Shown here: positions 24,276 through 33,216 of the stretch, in pieces | Position numbering within the stretch: the stretch's first letter is position 1 | How the letters are laid out: each line of letters opens with the position of its first letter | DNA from: Acidobacteriaceae bacterium | Lineage (GTDB): Bacteria; Acidobacteriota; Terriglobia; Terriglobales; Acidobacteriaceae | Length of the DNA stretch: 51,434 nucleotides | Direction: 5' to 3' | Assembly: GCA_025360645.1 (NCBI GenBank) | Contig: JANYBT010000148.1 | Coordinates: 1 to 51,434 of the forward strand | Notes under the pieces: model-generated | What the model was told of the DNA's origin: nothing | The model's database searches: none | Seen by the model: only the letters and a program-made list of their open reading frames with translations | Translations under genes and position numbers: made by a program

Positions 24276-25339
24276 GCCCCCACCCGCTGCGCCACCCATT
24301 CGCCCGCCTCTCTGGTTCCGAGCGTGCCGCCAATATCCACCGTGGTTTTCTTTGCCAAGAGCGCGGCCAACACCGCGGCCTCGATCTTCTCCGCTTCCGC
24401 GCCAAGCCCCAAATGGCGAAGCATCATAGCCGCCGTCAGAATGGCCCCAAAGGGATTCGCAATGTTCTTGCCCGCAATCGGCGGCGCCGACCCGTGCACC
24501 GGCTCAAACATCGACGTCTTCCCAGGATGAATATTCCCGCTGGCCGCCATTCCCAGCCCTCCCTGCAGGCCTGCCGCAAGGTCGGTGATGATGTCGCCAA
24601 ACATGTTGTTGGTCACGATGACGTCGAACTGACGCGGGTCGCGCACCATCTGCATGCACAGCGCATCTACGTACATGTGCTCGCACTTGAACTGAGGATG
24701 CTCACTGCCCACCTGCTTGAACACGCGCTGCCATAGTCCGCCAGCGTGGGTCATCGCGTTCGACTTGTCGCACATCAGCACGTTCTGCCGCGGAGAACCA
24801 TCCAGCCGCAGATGATTCGCCGCATACTCAAACGCGTAGCGGACCACTCGTTCCACTCCCTTGCGGGTGTTGATGTCTTCTTGAATGGCGACTTCGTCCG
24901 CGGTCCCTTTCTTGAACACTCCACCCACATCGCCATACACGCCTTCGGTGTTTTCGCGAACCACGACAAAATCAATATCCTTCGCTTCCACACCCTTCAG
25001 CGGACACAGTCGCCCATCCAGCAACCGCACCGGGCGCACGTTGGCATACAAGTCCATCTCAACCCGCATGCCCAGCAAAATTTCTTTGGCGTGGATGTTG
25101 GTGGGCACGCGCGGATCGCCAAACGCGCCCAGCAGAATGGCGTCGAAATCGCGCCCGAGCATGGCAAATCCATCGGGTGGAACCGTAGTTTTGTCAGTCA
25201 GGTAGCGGTCCGCGCCCCAGTCGAAGGAAGTGAACTCGAGGGGTGCGCCAACCGCTTCCAGCGCACGAATGGCCTGGGGGATGACCTCTTTCCCGATGCC
25301 GTCCCCCGGAAGAATGGCGATTTTCTTTTTCAGACTCAC
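24272..25339 (-). CDS. Isopropylmalate/isocitrate/tartrate dehydrogenase family enzyme
   Basis: 355-aa NAD(P)-dependent beta-decarboxylating dehydrogenase. Family marks: [11 protein letters not shown] at the N-terminus, [13 protein letters not shown] near 100, the metal/substrate region [11 protein letters not shown] near 215 and [23 protein letters not shown] near 240, and [18 protein letters not shown] near 275. The substrate loop reads [15 protein letters not shown]; the NTEG form is more typical of isocitrate, homoisocitrate or tartrate dehydrogenases than of classic LeuB (RELTGG). No leu genes are adjacent, so I give no gene symbol; leuB is still possible because some phyla use NTEG-type LeuB. 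GTG 25339 starts the conserved block. Translationally coupled to the two genes downstream. Confidence 0.8.
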   Translation of the reverse strand: MSLKKKIAILPGDGIGKEVIPQAIRALEAVGAPLEFTSFDWGADRYLTDKTTVPPDGFAMLGRDFDAILLGAFGDPRVPTNIHAKEILLGMRVEMDLYANVRPVRLLDGRLCPLKGVEAKDIDFVVVRENTEGVYGDVGGVFKKGTADEVAIQEDINTRKGVERVVRYAFEYAANHLRLDGSPRQNVLMCDKSNAMTHAGGLWQRVFKQVGSEHPQFKCEHMYVDALCMQMVRDPRQFDVIVTNNMFGDIITDLAAGLQGGLGMAASGNIHPGKTSMFEPVHGSAPPIAGKNIANPFGAILTAAMMLRHLGLGAEAEKIEAAVLAALLAKKTTVDIGGTLGTREAGEWVAQRVGA

Positions 25340-25397
25340 GCCGAAAAGGTAACACAAGCGCGTTCTCGCCCGCCCCACCCCGCACCCCCGCCTTCGC

Positions 25398-25403
25398 TAT
25401 AAT
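25398..25403 (+). promoter_or_regulatory. Candidate -10 box of ygfZ
   Basis: TATAAT ending 13 nt before the ATG at 25417 implies a leader of only about 6 nt. No good -35 hexamer is seen at 17 bp. Confidence 0.5.
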
Positions 25404-25416
25404 TAAAGGTTCAGCA

Positions 25417-26466
25417 ATGACAACACCGACTATTCACATTCCCGGCAACGTGCGCTTGGGCCAGTACTCCGGGGCCAGCACTCCGCTTGATTTTGGGGAT
25501 GTCGCCGCTGAGTTCCACGCCTTCACCTCAGGTTGCGCAGTCTACGACCTGAGCTGGCGCGCCAAGCTCGCCCTCACCGGCGAAGACCGCGTGCGCTGGC
25601 TCAACGGCATGGTCACCAACAACGTCCGCGACCTGCTTCCCGGCCATGGCGTGTACGCTTTTGTGCTCAACCCGCAAGGGCACATCCTCGGCGACATTTA
25701 CGCTTTCTATATTGGCGAAACCGTTCTGGTGGATACCGATCGCAGCCAGCTTGAGAAAATCCTGGCGACCTTCGACCACTACATCATCATGGACGATGTC
25801 GAGGTCCGTGAATTGGATTCCAGCCTGACCGCTTTGGGCATCAGTGGCCCTCGCGCTGGCGGAGTGCTGGCCAGCGCGGGCATCGCGGCCCCTGATCTGG
25901 CGCCCTTGCAGCGAATGGATCTCCAATGGAACGGCATCGGTCTGAGCCTCTTGCGAGCTGACGAGATGTTGCCCGACTCCTGGCAAATTTGGCTCGGCCC
26001 TGAGCACACAGCCGACGTATGGCAGGCTCTGGCCACTGCGGGCGCCACATCGTCCGGCGCCGACGCTTACGAGCTCTACCGCATTGCTCGCGGCATCCCG
26101 CGTTATGGCATCGACATTCGGGAGCGCGACTTGCCCCAGGAAACGAACCAGGCCCGCGCCCTGAATTTCACCAAAGGCTGCTTCGTTGGGCAGGAGATCG
26201 TGGAGCGCATTCGTTCGCGCGGCAACGTGCACCGCCTCTTCACCGGCTTCCGCGTCGAAGGCCCGTCGCCCGCTCCCGGAACAAAGATTCAAATCGACGG
26301 CAAGGACGTTGGAGAAATTACTAGCGCTGCAGTGTTGCCCCACGCCGTCGGCGGTCAATCCGTGGCGCTGGGCTACATTCGCCGCGAGGCTGCGGTTGGC
26401 AAGCTTTTGCAGGCTGGGGAAACGCACTTAACGGTTGCCGCCGTGCCTTTTACAAATCTGGATTAG
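25417..26466 (+). CDS. ygfZ: YgfZ/CAF17 folate-binding protein for iron-sulfur cluster assembly
   Basis: GcvT-fold protein that helps maturation or repair of certain 4Fe-4S enzymes with bound folate. 349 aa. The diagnostic YgfZ motif with its Cys is KGCFVGQEIVERIRSRGNV (about residues 251-269). Upstream parts match the aminomethyltransferase fold (LTGEDRVRWLNGMVTNNV near 48-65, then GISGPRAGGVL). It heads a plus-strand operon: DUF1844 gene after 54 nt, then the MBL hydrolase and ribF. A TATAAT lies just before the start. Confidence 0.9.
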   Translation: MTTPTIHIPGNVRLGQYSGASTPLDFGDVAAEFHAFTSGCAVYDLSWRAKLALTGEDRVRWLNGMVTNNVRDLLPGHGVYAFVLNPQGHILGDIYAFYIGETVLVDTDRSQLEKILATFDHYIIMDDVEVRELDSSLTALGISGPRAGGVLASAGIAAPDLAPLQRMDLQWNGIGLSLLRADEMLPDSWQIWLGPEHTADVWQALATAGATSSGADAYELYRIARGIPRYGIDIRERDLPQETNQARALNFTKGCFVGQEIVERIRSRGNVHRLFTGFRVEGPSPAPGTKIQIDGKDVGEITSAAVLPHAVGGQSVALGYIRREAAVGKLLQAGETHLTVAAVPFTNLD

Positions 26467-26520
26467 TCGCGCTGACTGCAGTCGGCACGGCAGCCAACAA
26501 GAGTTCGAAAGGGAAAGACT

Positions 26521-27129
26521 ATGGCTCAGAACAAACAAGACTCGACCTTCACCATCACCGACCGCCGTCTGTTCACTTCGGAAGGCGAACTTCGCAACGA
26601 GGCCTCGCAAGAAACCGTCACTGCGAGCCCCACCCCGGAACCGCCGCCCCCCCAGCCCGACGCCCCGCCCGACACGCCGCCCGTGACTCCTCCCGCGCCA
26701 GCCCAGGAGACCGTCTCCGCCCTCAATCCCGACGCCCCTCCCACTCCCACTGCGGCCGAGCAACAGGTACAGGCGGAGGCTTACCGCAAGTCCGCCAAAG
26801 ATCTCGACACACGGGTCGAACTCAGCGGCCACTCGGCGCAGGAATTGCAAATCACCTTTGAGCGCTTCATGGCCTCGCTTTATATGAGCGCCATGGTGCA
26901 TCTCGGGTTGATGCACCCACCCGGGGGCCAACCTCAGGTGGACATGATCGGAGCTCGCCAGACCATTGACACTCTCGGCATGATTGCCGATAAGACCAAG
27001 GGCAACCTCAGTCCCACCGAAATAAATTTCCTGGAGAACTGTCTCTACGAACTCCGCATGGCCTACGTCGAAGTCACCAACGCTGTCGCGCATCCTCTGC
27101 AATCGGCCCCGGGCGATTCTCCACGATGA
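26521..27129 (+). CDS. DUF1844 protein with proline-rich linker
   Basis: 202 aa. The N-terminus (FTITDRRLFTSEGELR) and helical C-terminal half (about 95-190, with RFMASLYMSAMVHLGLM and INFLENCLYELRMAYVEV) match the DUF1844 family, common in Acidobacteria and some delta-proteobacteria. A low-complexity Pro/Ala/Thr-rich linker spans about residues 35-78. No signal peptide and no membrane helix. The family function is not known to me. Ribosome site GAAAGGGAAAGACT precedes ATG. The stop overlaps the MBL hydrolase start by 4 nt (ATGA). Confidence 0.85.
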   Translation: MAQNKQDSTFTITDRRLFTSEGELRNEASQETVTASPTPEPPPPQPDAPPDTPPVTPPAPAQETVSALNPDAPPTPTAAEQQVQAEAYRKSAKDLDTRVELSGHSAQELQITFERFMASLYMSAMVHLGLMHPPGGQPQVDMIGARQTIDTLGMIADKTKGNLSPTEINFLENCLYELRMAYVEVTNAVAHPLQSAPGDSPR

Positions 27130-27899
27130 AGGCGACCCTCACCGTCCTGGGCAGCGGGACCTCGATGGGCGTGCCCACCATCGGTTGCTCGTGCGAAGTC
27201 TGCCATTCCACGGATCCCCGCGACCGCCGCACCCGGCCCTCGATCATGCTGCAGTATGACGGCAAGGTCATCGTCATTGACACTACGCCCGATTTCCGAG
27301 AGCAGGCCATTCGCGAACACATCACCCACATTGACGCTGTGCTTTACACCCACGCTCATGCCGACCACATTCTCGGCATCGATGACCTGCGTCCCTTGAG
27401 CTATCGCCACAAGCCCGGCAAGCTGCCGCTTTACGCCCGCGCCGATGTCGCCGACTTCCTGCACAGTATGTTCCGCTACATCTTCGACGCCGACTACAAG
27501 TTCGGCGGCCTGGCCCAAGTCGAATTGAAGCACATCGAAGGTCCGCTGGACTTGTTCGGCGTGCGTTTTGATCCGGTGATCGTGATTCACGGCGACGCGG
27601 AGATCTTTGGCTATCGCTTCGGATCCGCCGCGTATCTCACCGACTTCAGCCGCATCCCCGACAGCTCGCTGTCTCAATTGCAGGGGCTCGATGTTTTGTT
27701 TCTGGATGCGCTGCGCCATCACCCTCATCCCACCCACTCGACGGTGCAACAGTCCCTCGCGATTGCGGATCAAGTCGGCGCCCAGCGGGTCTTCTTCACT
27801 CACATCTGCCATGACCTGCCGCATGAGGCCACCAACGCCGCCTTGCCTCCGCAGGTGCGCCTTGCCTATGACGGCATGAAAATTGAATTCGAGATTTGA
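27126..27899 (+). CDS. MBL-fold metal-dependent hydrolase (PhnP-like)
   Basis: 257 aa metallo-beta-lactamase-fold enzyme. The metal motif HAHADHILGIDDLR is near residues 77-90, with further ligands in VIHGD (near 154) and HHPHPTHST near 197. The N-terminal LGSGTSMGVPTIGCSCEVC with paired Cys matches the PhnP/phosphoribosyl-cyclic-phosphodiesterase branch, where Cys/His residues bind a structural zinc. No phn genes are nearby, so the substrate is probably a different cyclic nucleotide or phosphodiester. Coupled to DUF1844 upstream and 11 nt before ribF. Confidence 0.85.
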   Translation: MKATLTVLGSGTSMGVPTIGCSCEVCHSTDPRDRRTRPSIMLQYDGKVIVIDTTPDFREQAIREHITHIDAVLYTHAHADHILGIDDLRPLSYRHKPGKLPLYARADVADFLHSMFRYIFDADYKFGGLAQVELKHIEGPLDLFGVRFDPVIVIHGDAEIFGYRFGSAAYLTDFSRIPDSSLSQLQGLDVLFLDALRHHPHPTHSTVQQSLAIADQVGAQRVFFTHICHDLPHEATNAALPPQVRLAYDGMKIEFEI

Positions 27900-27910
27900 C
27901 CCGCCTCTTC

Positions 27911-28849
27911 ATGCAAGTCTTCCGTCAACTCGCCGAAATTCCCGCAGACTTCGGGCCGACAATCGTCAGCATCGGGAACTTCGACGGAGTACACCGCGCC
28001 CATCGGCATGTGCTGAAAGAGATCGTCCAGCGCACCCGAGCCGCCTCTTCCAAATCCGTTGCGGTCACCTTTGAACCACATCCCTCGCGGATTCTGCGCC
28101 CGGACGCTGCTTTCCAATTGCTGACGCCTACCCCAGAGAAGTTGCGTCTTCTCTTTGAAACTGGCGTGGATGCCGTGCTGGTGTTGCCCTTCACCCGTGA
28201 CCTTTCCTTGATGACGCCCACCGAGTTCGTGCGCGAGATTCTGGAGCAGTCGTTGCACGCAGCCGAAGTTCACGAGGGTTACAACTTCCACTTCGGTCAC
28301 AAAGCCGCAGGCAACGTGGAAGCTCTCACAGAATTGGGCCGCGAGATGGGGTTCGGCGTCCACGTGTATTCTGAGATGACGCTGCGCGGGGAGGTGGTCT
28401 CCAGCAGTCACATCCGCACTCTGATCCGTGAAGGCCAGGTAAGCCGCGCCCGTCATTTACTAGCCCGCCCTTTCAGCATTCTTTCGACTGCCGGCCGCGG
28501 CCGCGGCTATGGCTCTCGCTACACCGTTCCCACCATCAACCTCAGCCGCTACGAAGAACTGGTGCCCGGCAACGGCGTGTATGTGACCCGCACCCGGGTC
28601 GGAGAAGAATGCTTCGATTCGGTCACCAACGTCGGCAACCGTCCCACCTTCGGCGCGGACTCCTTCGCCATCGAAACCCACTTGCTGAACTTCCATCCCA
28701 TCGCAGTCACCGCCGAGACCGAAGTCGAGCTGTTCTTCTTTCAGCGCCTGCGCAACGAAATCAAGTTTCCCTCGCCAGAAGTTTTGAAGGAACAAATTGG
28801 GCGGGACGTAAAGAAGGCGCTGCGCTACTTCGCCCTGCTGAAGACCTGA
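27911..28849 (+). CDS. ribF: Bifunctional riboflavin kinase / FAD synthetase
   Basis: Makes FMN from riboflavin and then FAD. 312 aa, normal length. The N-terminal nucleotidyltransferase domain has SIGNFDGVHRAHRHVL near residue 20-35 and SSSHIRTLIREG near 163; the C-terminal flavokinase domain has GRGYGSRYTVPTINL near 195-210 with the PTxN motif, and SVTNVGNRPTF near 237. ATG 27911 was preferred; TTG 27896 overlaps the preceding stop and would add five residues. Last gene of the ygfZ operon. Confidence 0.93.
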   Translation: MQVFRQLAEIPADFGPTIVSIGNFDGVHRAHRHVLKEIVQRTRAASSKSVAVTFEPHPSRILRPDAAFQLLTPTPEKLRLLFETGVDAVLVLPFTRDLSLMTPTEFVREILEQSLHAAEVHEGYNFHFGHKAAGNVEALTELGREMGFGVHVYSEMTLRGEVVSSSHIRTLIREGQVSRARHLLARPFSILSTAGRGRGYGSRYTVPTINLSRYEELVPGNGVYVTRTRVGEECFDSVTNVGNRPTFGADSFAIETHLLNFHPIAVTAETEVELFFFQRLRNEIKFPSPEVLKEQIGRDVKKALRYFALLKT

Positions 28850-28900
28850 GCAAAATAACTTGGTCGCGAGCGGAGCGGCGAAAGGCTGGTGATGCCGCCG

Positions 28901-29851
28901 CTAGTCCCCACCCACTTCGGCGGCCGCAAGATCGTCTGCCACCGTCCGCGTGGTCACTTTGGCGCTGCTGACCAGCACCACCGAAGCCACCACCACCGCG
29001 CTCCCAAAAAGGATGAAGTGGTCCACCCGCTCGTGCAGCACCAGCCATCCCAGGAACACTGCCACCACCGGGTTCACATAGGCATAAGTGGAAACTTTTG
29101 AAGTCGGCACGTGCGCCAGCAAGTAGATGTATGCCGTATAGCCGATCCATGAACCGCACACCACCAGGTAGAGCGTGGCACCCAAGCCGCGCGCCGTCCA
29201 AGTCACATGCGAGAAGTCTCCGGCCAACACCGCAAAGACCAGATTCGCCGCTCCCGCAAATGTGACTTGCCATGCCGTGGCGCTGAACGGGTCGGCGCTG
29301 GACTTCCACTTCTTCGACAACACCGAGCCCAGCGCCCAACTGAAGGAGCCTCCCAGCAGGCTGAGCGACCACCACAGTTCGCGGTTTCCAATCGAGCCCA
29401 CCGAGGTGAGCTTCGGCCAGATCAATACGATCACGCCAACAATCCCCAACCCCAGCCCTGCCTTGCCGCGTTTCGAAATGTGGTGATCGCCCAGGAAAAT
29501 CGAATCCAGCACCAGAAACCACAACGGCGTGACCGCGATGAGCAGCGCGGCCAATCCGGTCGGAACAATTCTCTCCGCAAACGAAAGCGTCAGGTTGCCG
29601 CCCATCAGCAGCAAAATTCCCACCACCGCCATGTGGAAGAGTTGCTTGCCGCTGTAGCGGATGCGGCGGCCAGTCAACCCGCAGTAGGCCAGCATCAGCA
29701 CGCCAGCCACGGAAAAACGCAGCGCGCACATCAACGCTGGCGGAATGTGCTCGACCGCGATCCCGATGCCCAGGTAGGTCGATCCCCAAAAAACATAGAC
29801 CAGCCCAAAAGCGAGGACGATTTTCCACGGAGCTGGCGGAATTGATTTCAT
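28901..29851 (-). CDS. EamA/DMT-superfamily transporter
   Basis: 316-aa inner-membrane protein with about ten hydrophobic segments in two EamA repeats. First-repeat marks: VYVFWGSTYLGIGIAVEHIP and ALRFSVAGVLML; the inter-repeat SLLGGSFSWALGSVLSKKW starts the second half. The second repeat contains NPVVAVFLGWLVLHE. ATG 29851 begins the conserved MKSIPPAPWK block; a start 20 residues earlier is less likely. Such proteins export amino acids or related metabolites; the substrate is unknown. Divergent from the aminotransferase gene. Confidence 0.88.
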   Translation of the reverse strand: MKSIPPAPWKIVLAFGLVYVFWGSTYLGIGIAVEHIPPALMCALRFSVAGVLMLAYCGLTGRRIRYSGKQLFHMAVVGILLLMGGNLTLSFAERIVPTGLAALLIAVTPLWFLVLDSIFLGDHHISKRGKAGLGLGIVGVIVLIWPKLTSVGSIGNRELWWSLSLLGGSFSWALGSVLSKKWKSSADPFSATAWQVTFAGAANLVFAVLAGDFSHVTWTARGLGATLYLVVCGSWIGYTAYIYLLAHVPTSKVSTYAYVNPVVAVFLGWLVLHERVDHFILFGSAVVVASVVLVSSAKVTTRTVADDLAAAEVGGD

Positions 29852-30212
29852 CGAGAAGGTCGGAAAGTCTATTAGACGGCCCCCACCGCCGGCAAGATTC
29901 GCAGTCGGCAATTTAGGGGGTTACAGATCGCGTACAATCGAGCTATAATTCAGTGATCGTTATGCACTACGCCGCCTTCAATCCGAACCGCCCTGCGTGC
30001 TGGCTGGACTATCTGGTCTGCCCGCGCCGCTACCGGGCGTGTTTGCCTTCGCGGCTTCGTCCCAGCCTTTTCGGCAGCGACTAACCCTCCCGCCTCCTGT
30101 TGCACCGAGTCCGTGGCGCTCCTTCCAGCCTACTGAACAGCGGAAGCCCGTTTTCGGATCCTCACCTCGCACCGGCCTCTGGCCCAATCACAACCCATTT
30201 CAGGAGGATTCC
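29852..30212. other. Divergent intergenic region upstream of the aminotransferase
   Basis: 361 bp without a convincing gene. TATAAT at 29944-29949 on the plus strand, preceded by TTACAG at 29921-29926, is a candidate promoter and would leave a leader of about 255 nt. The frame of the aminotransferase is open back to 29997, but its residues look non-coding and the ribosome site lies at 30201-30206. I found no known riboswitch in the leader. Confidence 0.4.
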
Positions 30213-31580
30213 ATGAGCACTCAGACCATGACCACTCAAACCGTGACCGCCGGCCCCAGGATCAAGACCGCTCTGCCCGGGCCCAATGCCCTGCGCATTC
30301 TGGAAGGCGATGCCCGTTACATTTCCCCGTCCTACACCCGCTCCTATCCCATGGTGGCCAAGCGCGGCCGCGGAGTCCTGGTAGAAGATGTGGACGGCAA
30401 TGAGTTTTTTGATTTCTCCGCTGGCATTGCCGTGACTTCGACCGGTCACTGCCATCCCGAAGTGGTCGCGGCCATTCAGAAGCAGGCCGCCGAACTGATC
30501 CACATGTCCGGCACCGACTTCTACTACGAAAGCATGGTGACCTTCGCCGAGCGGCTCTCTAACATCGCCCCCATGAAGGGGCCGCACAAGTTCTATTACG
30601 GAAATTCGGGAGCCGAAGCTATTGAGTGCGCCTTGAAGCTAGCGCGCTACCACACCAAGCGGCAGAACGTGATTGCGTTCCTCGGCGCATTTCACGGACG
30701 CACCATGGGTGCTTTGTCGCTCACCGCGTCCAAGCCGCAACAGAAGCGGCGCTTCGGCGTGATGCCCGGCGTCACCCATATCCGCTATCCCGATGTCTAT
30801 CGCGGATGCTCGGGTGGAGCGCAGGATGCTGAAGCCTTCGCCCTCGGCTGCGCCCGCTACATCGAAGACAAGCTGTTCAAGACCGTTCTGGCGCCTGAGG
30901 AAGTGGCGGCAATTTTTGTCGAGCCAGTTCAGGGTGAAGGCGGGTACGTCATCGCTCCTAACATTTTCATGCATGAACTGCGCCGCATTTGCGACCGCCA
31001 CGGAATTCTGCTGGTGGTGGACGAAGTGCAGAGCGGCGTCGGCCGCACTGGCAAGTGGTGGGCGGTCGAGCACACCGATGTAGAACCCGACATTGTTTGC
31101 ATGGCCAAGGGCATCGCTTCTGGCATGCCCCTCGGCATCACCATGAGCAAGGCTGAAATCATGGACTGGGTGCCGGGCTCCCACGCTTCCACCTTCGGCG
31201 GAAATCCGGTTTGCATCGCCGCCGCTGCTGCCACCCTCGACGTGATTGAGAAAGAGGGTTTGATGAAGAATGCGACCGAAGTCGGCAATCACATGCTCAA
31301 ACGAATGGCTGCATGGCCCAGTAAGCACCGCTTGGTGGGAGATGTTCGCGGCCGCGGCTTGATGATCGGCGTCGAAATTGTCAAAGATCAGAAGACCAAG
31401 GAATACGGCGCTGACGAACGCAATCGCATCGTCGAATTGGCGTTCGAGCGCGGCATCCTGTTCCTGGGCTGCGGACCCAGCACCATCCGCATCGCTCCTC
31501 CCCTGGTCGTTACCAAAGACCAAGCCGATGCCGCCATGGACGCGCTGGAAGAGTCCATCGAAATTGTGGGCAAGTCGTAA
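30213..31580 (+). CDS. Class III PLP aminotransferase (GABA/acetylornithine type)
   Basis: 455 aa. Family marks: FFDFSAGIAVTSTGHCHPEV (near 70-89), YGNSGAEAIECALKLAR with the phosphate-binding residues (near 130-146), the Asp in LVVDEVQSGVGRTG (near 269-282), and the PLP lysine in MAKGIASGMPLG (near 298). This set fits 4-aminobutyrate or acetylornithine/ornithine aminotransferases; with no arg or gab genes beside it I do not choose. ATG 30213 is backed by AGGAGG 6 nt upstream. It ends at a strong terminator. The product starts with a Thr/Gln-rich tail (MSTQTMTTQTVTAG) before the fold. Confidence 0.88.
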   Translation: MSTQTMTTQTVTAGPRIKTALPGPNALRILEGDARYISPSYTRSYPMVAKRGRGVLVEDVDGNEFFDFSAGIAVTSTGHCHPEVVAAIQKQAAELIHMSGTDFYYESMVTFAERLSNIAPMKGPHKFYYGNSGAEAIECALKLARYHTKRQNVIAFLGAFHGRTMGALSLTASKPQQKRRFGVMPGVTHIRYPDVYRGCSGGAQDAEAFALGCARYIEDKLFKTVLAPEEVAAIFVEPVQGEGGYVIAPNIFMHELRRICDRHGILLVVDEVQSGVGRTGKWWAVEHTDVEPDIVCMAKGIASGMPLGITMSKAEIMDWVPGSHASTFGGNPVCIAAAAATLDVIEKEGLMKNATEVGNHMLKRMAAWPSKHRLVGDVRGRGLMIGVEIVKDQKTKEYGADERNRIVELAFERGILFLGCGPSTIRIAPPLVVTKDQADAAMDALEESIEIVGKS

Positions 31581-31614
31581 TCGCTGCCTCTACGAAGGCT
31601 CGTAATTGAACGAT

Positions 31615-31650
31615 GAAGGGACGGGCGTAGCGCCCGTCCCCTTCTTTTCT
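31615..31650 (+). terminator. Rho-independent terminator after the aminotransferase gene
   Basis: GGGACGGGCG (31618-31627) pairs with CGCCCGTCCC (31631-31640) around a 3-nt loop, with GAA/TTC extending the stem across one bulged C, followed by the T-rich TTCTTTTCTT. Confidence 0.85.
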
Positions 31651-31683
31651 TCTCGCAATTGCACCCCAGCCGAGAGCTGCCCC

Positions 31684-32592
31684 ATGCTGCCCCGCCTCAC
31701 AACCCGCGTCATGTTTGCCCTGGCCACTGCGCTCCTGCTATGGGCGTCGGCCTTTGCCGGCATTCGTGCGGGCTTGCGTGTGTATTCGCCCGGACATTTG
31801 GCGCTGTTACGCTTTCTGGTAGCCTCCGCAACCTTGGCAGTCGTTGCCGCTCTGTTTCATTTCCGGCGCCCGCAAGGACGCGATCTGCCCGGCTTCTTCA
31901 TCACCGGATTGATCGGCATCACTTTCTACAATCTGGCGTTGAATTTTGGCGAGATGCGGGTCAGTGCCGGCGCAGCAAGTTTACTGGTCGCCTCCACTCC
32001 CATCTGGACCGCTTTGTTCGCCGCCGCCGTGCTGCGCGAGCGCCTCAGCCCCGCGGGTTGGGCGGGAGTTTTCCTGAGCTTTGCCGGAGTGGCCCTGATT
32101 GCCAGCGGTGAAGGCGACGGCCTGCATTTTTCTCTCCAGGCCTTGCTGATTCTAGCGGCCGCCCTCACTTCCGGCATCTACATGATCCTGCAGAAGCGCT
32201 TCCTCGACCGCTACAGTCCCCTCGAATTTACTGCTTACTCTATTTGGGCGGGGACCCTCTGCATGTTGCCGTTTAGCGGCGGCCTGCTGCACAGCGTCCG
32301 TACCGCCCCGCTCGCCGCCACCGCAGCCGTGGTGTATCTCGGGGTCGCGCCAGGGGCCACTGCATATGTTGCCTGGGCTTACGTGATGGGCAAAGGTGCC
32401 GCTGGACGCACCGCAACTTTCCTTTATCTCATCCCCGTGCTCGCCATCGCCATCGCCTGGGTTTGGCTGGGAGAAGTGCCGCGCTGGATTTCCCTCTTCG
32501 GCGGCGCAATCGCGCTCACCGGAGTTCTGATGGTGAATATCTGGGGCCATGCTGCGGCCATCCCGACCGCCTTGCCCGAGATGCCCGATTAA
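31684..32592 (+). CDS. EamA/DMT-superfamily transporter
   Basis: 302 aa, ten predicted membrane segments in two EamA repeats. [19 protein letters not shown] begins repeat one and [19 protein letters not shown] repeat two. The [20 protein letters not shown] segment is typical of the family. ATG 31684 follows the terminator of the aminotransferase gene, so it likely has its own promoter, though none is obvious. It is only distantly like the EamA gene at 28901. The substrate is unknown. Confidence 0.88.
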   Translation: MLPRLTTRVMFALATALLLWASAFAGIRAGLRVYSPGHLALLRFLVASATLAVVAALFHFRRPQGRDLPGFFITGLIGITFYNLALNFGEMRVSAGAASLLVASTPIWTALFAAAVLRERLSPAGWAGVFLSFAGVALIASGEGDGLHFSLQALLILAAALTSGIYMILQKRFLDRYSPLEFTAYSIWAGTLCMLPFSGGLLHSVRTAPLAATAAVVYLGVAPGATAYVAWAYVMGKGAAGRTATFLYLIPVLAIAIAWVWLGEVPRWISLFGGAIALTGVLMVNIWGHAAAIPTALPEMPD

Positions 32593-32732
32593 AACCCCTG
32601 CCTCGGGACCGGAGGTTTTTAGTCCGCCGCTCCCTCGCCCTAAACATCCCGCCGTGAGCCCCATCACAGCCCAGAGCTTCGCTCTTTCTTCATACTAGAT
32701 ACTTGAACTCTAGAAAATTGGCATCACTCTGG

Positions 32733-33191
32733 ATGAAGCCTGGCGGGCTGACCCACGGTCTGATCTCGCTGCTCGACCACATTCCGGGACGCCGCTTCGC
32801 CCACTCCCTACCCCCTCATCTGCAAACCGGACGCAGAGGTGAGCGAGCCGCCTATTTTTATTTGCGCGAGCAGGGTTACGTCATCGTCGCGCGCGATTAC
32901 CGCTCCCCCTTGCACCGGGGTGACATTGATTTGATTGGCTGGCATGACCAGATGCTTCGCTTTATCGAGGTGAAAACTCGTACCAGCCGCAGCGTCGCCT
33001 CCGCCGAGGCCGCAGTTGACCATGCCAAGCAGCGTCAGCTACATTCGCTAGCGCAGGATTTTCTTCGCCACCTGGCCTCGCCTTGCCAGTGGCGCTTTGA
33101 CGTGTTGAGCGTATATTATTTAGAAAACAATCATTCTCCACAGTTCGACCTGTTTCAGAATGCCTTCCCCGGCGAGCAAACACGATATTGA
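32733..33191 (+). CDS. yraN: YraN/UPF0102 endonuclease-fold protein
   Basis: 152 aa. The UPF0102 core is seen at about 30-130: GRRGERAAYFYLREQG, then RDYRSPLHRGDIDLIG and RFIEVKTRTS, which gives the D...ExK arrangement of restriction-endonuclease-fold enzymes. The biochemical role is not settled in the family. ATG 32733 is chosen; TTG 32703 would add ten residues. Next to galT, 25 nt downstream, and probably co-transcribed. Confidence 0.85.
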   Translation: MKPGGLTHGLISLLDHIPGRRFAHSLPPHLQTGRRGERAAYFYLREQGYVIVARDYRSPLHRGDIDLIGWHDQMLRFIEVKTRTSRSVASAEAAVDHAKQRQLHSLAQDFLRHLASPCQWRFDVLSVYYLENNHSPQFDLFQNAFPGEQTRY

Positions 33192-33216
33192 GGTTTCGAA
33201 CTGAAAGGAACTGGCT

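Noticed and set aside
29997-30212. N-terminal extension of the class III aminotransferase
   Set aside because: No similarity to the fold, and AGGAGG stands directly before ATG 30213.
30639-31523. Minus-strand open frame opposite the aminotransferase
   Set aside because: Antisense artefact of high GC at third positions; no motif.
32593-32640. Terminator after the second EamA gene
   Set aside because: AAAACC and GGTTTT can pair, but the inner stem does not extend well; too weak to list.
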